NCBI GenBank assembly: GCA_021817185.1
Contig: JAKAVU010000064.1
Location: 1 to 11,111, forward strand
Length of the DNA: 11,111 nucleotides
Direction of reading: 5' to 3'
From: a bacterium
Lineage (GTDB): Bacteria > Chloroflexota > Dormibacteria > UBA8260 > Bog-877
In this document: piece by piece, positions 5,742 through 11,111 of the stretch
How the letters are laid out: each line of letters opens with the position of its first letter
Position numbering within the stretch: the stretch's first letter is position 1
The notes under the pieces: generated by a model
What the model saw: the letters and a program-made list of their open reading frames with translations, nothing else
Databases searched by the model: none
What the model was told of the DNA's origin: nothing
Position numbers and translations under genes: made by a program

Positions 5742-6964
5742 CCGATTCGGCCGCTGAGCTGGCGCCGGTCCTGGGCGGGGTGACCGCGGCGAAGGGGTTC
5801 TCGGCCGGAGCCGCTGCCGCCGACGTCCGCGGCGACGGATCCTCTCGGCTCGACGTGGCCCTTATCGTCAGCGACCGTCCGGCCGCCGCAGCCGGGGTCT
5901 TCACGACCAACTTGGTCAAGGCGGCCCCCGTCGCGATCAGCCAGCTGCATGTCAAGCGGGGGCTGGCCCGCGCGATCGTCGTCAACAGCGGCAACGCCAA
6001 CGCCTGCACGGGTGCCCGGGGGCTGGGCGATGCCCTGCGGATGGCCCAGGCCGCGGCGGACGCCGTCGACTGTCCCCCCCAGGAGGTGCTGGTCGCCTCC
6101 ACCGGGGTGATCGGCAGGATCATGCCGGTGGACCGCATCCTGGCCGGTATCACCTTAGCCGCGACCTCCCTCGGCCCCCACGGCGACCGGGCGGCGCAGG
6201 CCATCATGACCACCGACACCTACCCCAAGCAGGCCGCGGTGAGCTTTGCGCTCGGCGGCGTCGACCACGTGGTCGGGGCGGTCGCCAAGGGGTCCGGGAT
6301 GATCCACCCGGAGATGGCCACGATGCTGGCGTTCGTGACCACCGATGCCCGGGTGGACCCCGCCCTGGCCCGGATCTCGCTCGCCCAGTCGGTGCGACGC
6401 ACCTTCAACCGGATCAGCGTCGACGGCGACACCAGCACCAACGACTGCTGCTTTCTGCTGGCCAACGGCGCCGCGGGGGGGCCGGAGATCCGGCCCGACA
6501 CGGCGGATGCGGAGCGGCTGACCCGGGCGCTGGACACGGTGCTGTGGTCACTGGCGGAGCAGATCGTGGCCGACGGGGAGGGGGCGACCAGGACCTTCTC
6601 GGTCCGCGTCCTCGGGGCGATCGACGAGCAGCAGGCGCTGCGTGCCGCCCGCACGGTGACCAGCTCCCCCCTGGTGAAGACCGCGATCCACGGTGGCGAC
6701 CCCAACTGGGGACGGATCCTGGCAGCGGTGGGCCGCTCCGGAGTGGAGCTGGCGCTCGACCGCTGCCGCCTTGCCATCGCGGGTGAGGAGCTCTTTGCCA
6801 GGGGTCAGGTGGTGGAGGGCGCGGTCGAGAGGGTGGCTCCGCGGCTGCTGCAACCGCGTGTGGCGGTTGAGATCAACCTGGGGGTCGGGGACGCCGAGGC
6901 GACCGCGCTCGGCTGCGACCTGACCGCCGACTATGTGAGGATCAATGCCGACTACTCCACCTGA
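5732..6964 (+). CDS. argJ: Glutamate N-acetyltransferase / ornithine acetyltransferase
   Basis: This 410-residue enzyme moves the acetyl group from N-acetylornithine to glutamate, releasing ornithine and regenerating N-acetylglutamate (the cyclic pathway). It may also use acetyl-CoA if bifunctional, which the sequence does not decide. The self-cleavage site is in KGSGMIHPEMATMLAFVTTD, between A196 and the nucleophile T197. The oxyanion-hole segment is ASTGVIGRIMP (122-132). NSGNANACTG (85-94), DGDTSTNDC (231-239) and the canonical C-terminal end YVRINADYST are all present. Length is normal. The start ATG 5732 overlaps the end of argC by 10 nt and has no strong ribosome binding site, so translation is probably coupled. 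GTG 5738, which forms a GTGA overlap, is an alternative. Its presence explains why no argE is needed here. Confidence 0.97.
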   Translation: MAVTDSAAELAPVLGGVTAAKGFSAGAAAADVRGDGSSRLDVALIVSDRPAAAAGVFTTNLVKAAPVAISQLHVKRGLARAIVVNSGNANACTGARGLGDALRMAQAAADAVDCPPQEVLVASTGVIGRIMPVDRILAGITLAATSLGPHGDRAAQAIMTTDTYPKQAAVSFALGGVDHVVGAVAKGSGMIHPEMATMLAFVTTDARVDPALARISLAQSVRRTFNRISVDGDTSTNDCCFLLANGAAGGPEIRPDTADAERLTRALDTVLWSLAEQIVADGEGATRTFSVRVLGAIDEQQALRAARTVTSSPLVKTAIHGGDPNWGRILAAVGRSGVELALDRCRLAIAGEELFARGQVVEGAVERVAPRLLQPRVAVEINLGVGDAEATALGCDLTADYVRINADYST

Positions 6965-7844
6965 CGCCACCGAGTCGCTGCCGTTCGCCCTGCGCGCCCA
7001 GGTCCTGGTCGAGGCGCTGCCGTACATCCGCCGCTTCCATGGCGCTCTGCTGGTGGTCAAGCTGGGAGGCGCCGCGATGGAGGACCCGCAGCGGCGCGAG
7101 GCCGTGCTCCAGGATCTGGTGCTGCTGCGCTTCGTCGGGATGCGGCCGGTGCTGGTGCACGGGGGCGGGCGCGAGATCACCGCGATGGCCGCCGCGCTGG
7201 GGCTCGACACCCGCTTCGTCGACGGCTTGCGGGTCACCGACGAACGCACCATGGAGGTCGCCAAGATGGTGCTGACCGGCAAGATCAGCCCGGAGCTGGT
7301 GACCACGATCCATCGCCTGGGCGGCCGGGCCATGGGGCTCTCGGGCGAGGACGGCCCGACGCTGCTGGTGACGCGCCGGCTGGGCCCAGGTGGTGAGGAC
7401 CTGGGTTGGGTCGGGGACGTCGCCGAGGTCAATCCCGAGCCGGTGCTGGCGCTGACCGAACGGGGCCTGATCCCGGTCGTGGCCTCGATCGGGCTCGGCT
7501 ACGATGGCCGCAGCTACAACGTCAACGCGGACACGGTCGCGGCCGCCCTGGCGGTCGCGCTGCCCGCGACCAAGCTGATCATGCTGACGGACGTTGCGGG
7601 CGTTCGGGGGGCGGCGGGGGAGCTGCTGAGCCGGCTCTCGATTGCGGAAGCGGAGGAGCTGGTGAGGGCGGGGGTGGCGCAGGACGGGATGATCCCCAAG
7701 CTGCGGGCCGCGGGCCAGGCGGCCCGGGCGGGGGTGGCGGTTCACGTGGTGGATGGACGGGAGCCCCACTCGATCCTGCTCGAGCTGCTGACCGAGGCGG
7801 GAGTCGGCACCATGATCGACCCCGCGCCCAGCACCGATGACTGA
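6945..7844 (+). CDS. argB: N-acetylglutamate kinase
   Basis: This 299-residue amino-acid kinase phosphorylates N-acetylglutamate with ATP, normally the controlled step of the cyclic pathway. The ATP-site KLGGAAM is at 39-45 and the substrate loop HGGGREI at 72-78. YNVNADTVAAALA is at 191-203, LTDVAGV at 214-220 and a GMIPKL segment at 248-253. In that last motif the usual GGM is DGM (D247). A helical extension precedes the first strand (about 15-33, ending in VEALPYIRRFHG). In known enzymes this N-terminal helix marks arginine-inhibited hexamers, so feedback inhibition by arginine is likely. ATG 6945 has GAGG four bases upstream and overlaps argJ by 20 nt. It overlaps argD by 8 nt. Confidence 0.97.
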   Translation: MPTTPPDATESLPFALRAQVLVEALPYIRRFHGALLVVKLGGAAMEDPQRREAVLQDLVLLRFVGMRPVLVHGGGREITAMAAALGLDTRFVDGLRVTDERTMEVAKMVLTGKISPELVTTIHRLGGRAMGLSGEDGPTLLVTRRLGPGGEDLGWVGDVAEVNPEPVLALTERGLIPVVASIGLGYDGRSYNVNADTVAAALAVALPATKLIMLTDVAGVRGAAGELLSRLSIAEAEELVRAGVAQDGMIPKLRAAGQAARAGVAVHVVDGREPHSILLELLTEAGVGTMIDPAPSTDD

Positions 7845-9054
7845 GGACCGCGGCCTGGCGGCGCGGGAGGCGCGGGTGTTGTGCGGGACCTACCGCCGCC
7901 CCCCGCTGACCCTGGCCGCCGGTCATGGCTGCGTGGTGGTGACCGATGACGGACGCGAGCTTCTGGATCTGGTCGGAGGCATCGCCGTCAACGCCCTGGG
8001 CCACTGCCACCCCCAGGTGGTGGCGGCGGCCCAAACGCAGCTGAGCCGGCTCATGCACACCAGCAACCTCTATTACACCGCGCCCCAGGTGGAGCTGGCG
8101 GAGGCGCTGGTCGCCTCCGCGTTTCCAGGGCGGGTGTTCTGGTGCAACAGCGGGGCGGAGGCCAACGAAGCGGCGCTCAAGGTGGCGCGCAAGTGGGGCC
8201 GGCTGCACCGCTCCGGCGCCTTCACCGTGGTCACCCTGGAGGGCGCGTTTCACGGCCGCACGCTGGCGACTCTGGCCGCGACCGGCAACGCCCACTACAG
8301 CGACCCGTTCCGGCCTCTGCCGGAGGGCTTCCGGCAGGTGCCACGCGGCAGCCTCGAGGCGGTGGAGCGCGCCATCCAGGACGCCGAGCGGCCGGCGGTG
8401 GCGGTCCTGGTCGAGCCGATCCAGGGCGAGAGCGGGGTGAACCCGCTGGGCGCCGAGTACCTCACCGGGCTGCGGGCCCTGTGCGACCGCCACTCGGTCC
8501 TTTTGATCCTGGACGAGGTCCAGACCGGCATGGGTCGGTGCGGCGCCATGTGGGCGCACCAGCTGACGGGGGTCGTCCCGGACATCATGACCGCTGCCAA
8601 GGGGCTAGGGGGCGGGCTGCCGCTCGGGGCGATGCTGGTGTCGCCGGCGGCCGACTGCCTCGAGCCTGGCGATCACGGCAGTACCTTCGGCGGCAACCCG
8701 GTCTCCTGCGCTGCCGGCCTGGCGGCCCTCAGGGTGATCCAGGAGGAGCGCCTGCCGGCGCGGGCCGCCGTCGCCGGCGAGCAGTTCAAGGAGGGAATCC
8801 TGGAGCTCCGCTCGGTGGGCCTGCCGGTCGCCGAGGTGCGTGGCAGCGGCCTGCTCCTGGGCGTGGGCCTCTCGGCCCCCCTGGCACGGGAGATGGCGGC
8901 CGCCGCCATCGAGGAGGGGCTGCTGATCAACCCCATCGGCGACGCGACGATCCGGCTGGCTCCGCCGCTCGTCATCTCCGACGACGAGATCGCCCTGGCC
9001 TTGGCGGGGCTGCGCCGGAGCCTGGAGCGCGCGGTGGCGGAGCTCACCAATTGA
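7837..9054 (+). CDS. argD: Acetylornithine aminotransferase
   Basis: This 405-residue, PLP-dependent, class III aminotransferase converts N-acetylglutamate semialdehyde and glutamate to N-acetylornithine and 2-oxoglutarate. The Schiff-base lysine is K255 in AAKGLGGGLPLGAML. The cofactor aspartate is D226 in LILDEVQTGMGR (223-234). The phosphate-binding region includes NSGAEANEAALK (104-115), followed by GAFHGRT (136-142). STFGGNP at 282-288 and the early VGGIAVNALGHCHP (47-59) are typical. Length and motifs fit ArgD rather than GabT, and context supports this. Some ArgD proteins also serve lysine synthesis. ATG 7837 overlaps argB by 8 nt and has no ribosome binding site, so coupling is likely. 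The stop shares TTGA with argR. Confidence 0.96.
   Translation: MTEDRGLAAREARVLCGTYRRPPLTLAAGHGCVVVTDDGRELLDLVGGIAVNALGHCHPQVVAAAQTQLSRLMHTSNLYYTAPQVELAEALVASAFPGRVFWCNSGAEANEAALKVARKWGRLHRSGAFTVVTLEGAFHGRTLATLAATGNAHYSDPFRPLPEGFRQVPRGSLEAVERAIQDAERPAVAVLVEPIQGESGVNPLGAEYLTGLRALCDRHSVLLILDEVQTGMGRCGAMWAHQLTGVVPDIMTAAKGLGGGLPLGAMLVSPAADCLEPGDHGSTFGGNPVSCAAGLAALRVIQEERLPARAAVAGEQFKEGILELRSVGLPVAEVRGSGLLLGVGLSAPLAREMAAAAIEEGLLINPIGDATIRLAPPLVISDDEIALALAGLRRSLERAVAELTN
9039..9042 (+). promoter_or_regulatory. Shine-Dalgarno GGAG for the TTG start of argR
   Basis: GGAG lies eight bases before TTG 9051, inside the end of argD. It supports the TTG over the in-frame GTG at 9063, which has no such motif. 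Confidence 0.55.
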
Positions 9055-9548
9055 TCGCGCAGGTGGGCAAGCGGGAGCGCCAGGCCGCGATCGCGGAGAT
9101 CCTGTGGGAGGTGCCCATCGAGACCCAGGAGCAGCTGGCCCAGGAACTGCGCCGTCGCCATATCGAGGCCGACCAGGCCACCGTCAGCCGCGATCTCCGC
9201 GAGCTCGGGGTCTCCCGCGTCGCCGGGAGTCCCGGGCGCCGCTACCTGGCTCCGCGCCGGCTGGCCCCTCCCTGGGAGCGGGCGCGCCAGGTGCTCAGCA
9301 GCCAGCTGGAGCGGCAGGAACGGGTGGGGTTGATGGTGGTGTTGCACACTCCGGTGGGGGCGGCCCCGGTGGTGGCGGCCGCGATCGACGCTTTGGAGCT
9401 TCCCGTCGTGGCCGGGACCGTCGCCGGCGATGACACTATCTTCATCCTTGCCCGGACCGCGGCCGGAGCCCGGTCCGTGGCTCAGCAGCTGGAGGCCCTA
9501 AGGCAGGCGCCGCCCCCGGCACAGCTCCCAGGAGGGCCCGAGACTTGA
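9051..9548 (+). CDS. argR: Arginine repressor ArgR
   Basis: This 165-residue protein senses arginine and represses arginine-synthesis genes by binding ARG boxes as a hexamer. The N-terminal winged-helix domain covers about 6-70, with ETQEQLAQELRR (24-35) and the recognition helix DQATVSRDLRELG (41-53). The C-terminal domain (about 76-150) carries the oligomerisation segment HTPVGAAPVVAAAID (99-113) and the arginine-binding GTVAGDDTIFIL (122-133), with the paired aspartates D127 and D128. The start TTG 9051 forms a TTGA overlap with the argD stop and has GGAG eight bases upstream. GTG 9063 (MGKRERQ) is an alternative that would be closer to the usual family start. Placement within the operon means it probably controls its own synthesis through the site upstream of argC. 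A proline-rich tail ends the protein. Confidence 0.96.
   Translation: MIAQVGKRERQAAIAEILWEVPIETQEQLAQELRRRHIEADQATVSRDLRELGVSRVAGSPGRRYLAPRRLAPPWERARQVLSSQLERQERVGLMVVLHTPVGAAPVVAAAIDALELPVVAGTVAGDDTIFILARTAAGARSVAQQLEALRQAPPPAQLPGGPET
9530..9535 (+). promoter_or_regulatory. Shine-Dalgarno AGGAGG for the TTG start of argG
   Basis: A perfect AGGAGG lies nine bases before TTG 9545, inside the end of argR. It decides the TTG start of argG. It is the best spaced site in the operon, so argG may be translated strongly despite the weak start codon. Confidence 0.75.
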
Positions 9549-10828
9549 GCGAACGACCGCGGTGTGTGCTGGCGTTCTCCGGTGGGCTGGACACCACTGT
9601 GGCGGTCCATTGGCTGACCCATCAGCGTGGATTCGACGTGATCACCCTCTCGGCCGACCTCGGCGAGTCGAGATCTGCCGAGGAGCTGCAACGGCGGGCG
9701 CTGCTGGCGGGCGCGGTGGCCGCGCATGTGGTGGATGCCAAGGAGGTTCTGCTCCGCGACTTCGTGTTCCCCTCGCTGCAGGCGGGAGCTATGTACCAGG
9801 GGGTCTACCCGCTGGCCACCGCCCTGGGCCGGCCCTTGATCGCCCGCCTGCTGGTGGAGGTGGCCCGGGAGACCGGGGCGGCCGCGGTGGCCCATGGCTG
9901 CACCGCCAAGGGCAACGACCAGGTCCGCTTCGACGTGGCGGTGGGCGCGCTGGCGCCGGGGTTACAGGTCGTGGCTCCGGTGCGGGAGTGGAGCATGGGG
10001 CGGAGCGAGGAGATCGCCTACGCGGAGGAGCACGGGCTCACGGTCAGGGCCACCCGTGAGAGCCCCTACAGCGTCGACGCCAACCTCTGGGGTCGCAGCG
10101 TGGAGGCGGGGGTGCTGGAGGATCCGTGGCAAGCGCCCCCCGAGGATGCCTTCGAGTGGACCGTCCCCGCCGCCGCGGCCCCTCCCGACGGCGAGACGGT
10201 GGAGATCCATTTCGAGCAGGGGGTTCCCGTGCGCCTGAACGGTGGTGAGACCTCAGCGGTCGAGGTCGTGGTCGCCCTCAACGAGCTGGGCGGGAGGAAC
10301 GGGGTGGGGCGCATCGACCATGTTGAGGACCGGCTGGTCGGGATCAAGTCGCGGGAGGTGTACGAGGCGCCGGCCGCCGCCATCCTGGATCAGGCGCATC
10401 GGGCCCTGGAGTCACTCACGCTGGCGCGCGACGTGCTGCGGTTCAAGCGCCAGGTGGCGGATGAGTGGGCGCAGCTCACCTACGATGGCCTCTGGTACTC
10501 CGCGCTGCGCCAGAGCCTTTACGCCTTTGTGAGGTCGACCCAGCAGTTCGTGACCGGGGATGTGCGCCTGCAGCTGCGTCAGGGAGCTGTGACCCTGCTC
10601 GGGCGCAGCAGCCCGGCGTCGCTCTACCGCCGCGAGCTGGCGACCTACGAGCGCGCCGAGGATCGCTTCCGTCACCAGTCCGCGGAGGGGTTCCTCAACA
10701 TCTTCGGGCTGCCGCTGCGCACCCAGGCGGCGATCCAGGGCAACCTCTGGGAGGAGTCCAAGCCGTTGCTGAGCTCGATGCCGCACGGCATCGCGGGGGG
10801 AGGACCGGACGCTGACGCCACCACCTGA
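9545..10828 (+). CDS. argG: Argininosuccinate synthase
   Basis: This 427-residue enzyme joins citrulline and aspartate using ATP to make argininosuccinate, the seventh step. The PP-loop ATP site FSGGLDTTVAVHWL (11-24) is near the N-terminus. The citrulline/aspartate region has GCTAKGNDQVRFD (118-130). SPYSVDANLWGRSVEAG (173-189) and GIDHVEDRLVGIKSRE-type residues (here GRIDHVEDRLVGIKSRE, 255-271) are present. FLNIFGLPLR (383-392) closes the typical core, and a tail of about 35 residues follows. Length is slightly above the usual 400 or so. The TTG start overlaps the argR stop as TTGA and has AGGAGG upstream. The citrulline it uses must come from an OTCase encoded outside the window. Its last 17 bases may overlap argH. 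Confidence 0.97.
   Translation: MSERPRCVLAFSGGLDTTVAVHWLTHQRGFDVITLSADLGESRSAEELQRRALLAGAVAAHVVDAKEVLLRDFVFPSLQAGAMYQGVYPLATALGRPLIARLLVEVARETGAAAVAHGCTAKGNDQVRFDVAVGALAPGLQVVAPVREWSMGRSEEIAYAEEHGLTVRATRESPYSVDANLWGRSVEAGVLEDPWQAPPEDAFEWTVPAAAAPPDGETVEIHFEQGVPVRLNGGETSAVEVVVALNELGGRNGVGRIDHVEDRLVGIKSREVYEAPAAAILDQAHRALESLTLARDVLRFKRQVADEWAQLTYDGLWYSALRQSLYAFVRSTQQFVTGDVRLQLRQGAVTLLGRSSPASLYRRELATYERAEDRFRHQSAEGFLNIFGLPLRTQAAIQGNLWEESKPLLSSMPHGIAGGGPDADATT
10799..10803 (+). promoter_or_regulatory. Possible Shine-Dalgarno for a CTG start of argH
   Basis: GGAGG, within a longer G-rich run, lies eight bases before CTG 10812. It supports that unusual codon as the argH start. A second perfect motif, AAGGAGG at 10841-10847, has only an AAG codon (10854) at good spacing. 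Confidence 0.4.
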
Positions 10829-11111
10829 GGAGGAGCACTCAAGGAGGGCGCCCAAGGCCTGGAGCGGGCGCCTGCAGGAGCCCACCGCTCCCACTCTGGA
10901 GGAGTACAGCTCCTCTTGGCCGTGGGATCTGGAGCTGGCCGAGGACGACGTCCGGGGGTCGAGGGCGCACGCTCGAGCTCTGAGCGAGGCGGGGGTGCTG
11001 GAGCAGGCCACGCTCGAGCGTTTGCTCCTGGGCCTGGATCTGGTGCTGGAGGAGCTCAGGGCGGGGACCTTCGCGGTCCTCAGCTCCGACGAGGACATCC
11101 ACATGAGATCG
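10812..11111 (+). CDS. argH: Argininosuccinate lyase, N-terminal part (cut by window end)
   Basis: The frame encodes the start of ArgH, which splits argininosuccinate to arginine and fumarate. About 84 conserved residues are visible from W at 10860. They include WSGRL (family norm WGGRF), PWDLELAEDDVRGSRAHARAL, an EAGVLEQATLERLLLGL-like helix, and DEDIHM close to the window end. The catalytic parts lie beyond the edge. The frame opens after a TGA at 10770-10772 and contains no ATG, GTG or TTG before WSGRL. The first is GTG 10995, inside the conserved region. I chose CTG 10812 because it has GGAGG at eight bases and a 17-nt overlap with argG, in keeping with all other junctions. Alternatives are a base error (ATG read as AAG at 10854) or a broken gene. 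Identity is firm; the start is not. Confidence 0.85.
   Translation, partial: MTPPPEEEHSRRAPKAWSGRLQEPTAPTLEEYSSSWPWDLELAEDDVRGSRAHARALSEAGVLEQATLERLLLGLDLVLEELRAGTFAVLSSDEDIHMRS

Noticed and set aside
6548..8559. Long minus-strand open frames opposite argJ, argB and argD
   Set aside because: Their low-complexity R/P/S/H/Q-rich translations are the usual antisense shadows of GC-rich genes, and the plus-strand enzymes have all their motifs.
10839..11102. Minus-strand 87-residue frame at the right end
   Set aside because: It is opposite the argH frame, which has clear family motifs; the minus-strand product resembles nothing.
1..11111. CRISPR arrays, tRNA or rRNA genes, insertion sequences, prophage or defence genes
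   Set aside because: No direct-repeat arrays, tRNA-like cloverleafs, transposase motifs or terminal inverted repeats were found on reading both strands.

Overview
This is a GC-rich, tightly packed bacterial segment, and most of it is an arginine biosynthesis operon. No rRNA, tRNA, CRISPR array, insertion sequence or phage gene is visible. Frequent GTG and TTG starts, the gene order argC-argJ-argB-argD-argR-argG-argH, and a DUF4081-type acetyltransferase point to a high-GC, Gram-positive-like lineage, either Actinomycetota or a GC-rich Chloroflexota/Dormibacterota-type organism. The sequence alone does not settle which.

Left part (1-2237). A minus-strand pair encodes a ParA/Soj-family ATPase (372-1166) and, 10 nt downstream, a small unrecognised protein (20-361) with a basic N-terminus and a helical C-terminus. 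No ParB lies in the window. Divergent from it, across about 200 bp, is a 287-residue protein with TPR-like helices, an uncharacterised beta-rich middle and a very acidic tail (1374-2237).

Middle (2259-4628). A minus-strand Lrp/AsnC regulator (2259-2759) is divergent from a 10-TM EamA/DMT-family transporter (2834-3766), a layout typical of a regulator controlling an amino-acid or metabolite exporter. A minus-strand GNAT acetyltransferase with a DUF4081-like N-terminal half (3774-4628) follows. It is convergent with the transporter and divergent from argC.

Right part (4704-11111). argC, argJ, argB, argD, argR and argG follow with every junction overlapping by 4 to 20 nt, so there is no intergenic base. 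The window then ends inside argH. The enzymes cover N-acetylglutamyl phosphate to ornithine, with ArgJ recycling the acetyl group, and then citrulline to arginine. argF (ornithine carbamoyltransferase) is absent, so the ornithine-to-citrulline step must be encoded elsewhere. ArgR is encoded inside the operon, and a perfect dyad resembling an ARG box lies just upstream of argC. This suggests arginine-dependent feedback at transcription. The N-terminal helix of ArgB suggests feedback at the enzyme as well.

The main oddities are these. The argH reading frame has no ATG, GTG or TTG before its conserved N-terminal motif, while a CTG with a good ribosome binding site is present. argR and argG both start with TTG in TTGA stop/start overlaps. 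The ParA has a small protein in place of ParB. The regions outside the arg operon look like ordinary chromosomal neighbours, and I saw no clear sign of a new defence or mobile system.
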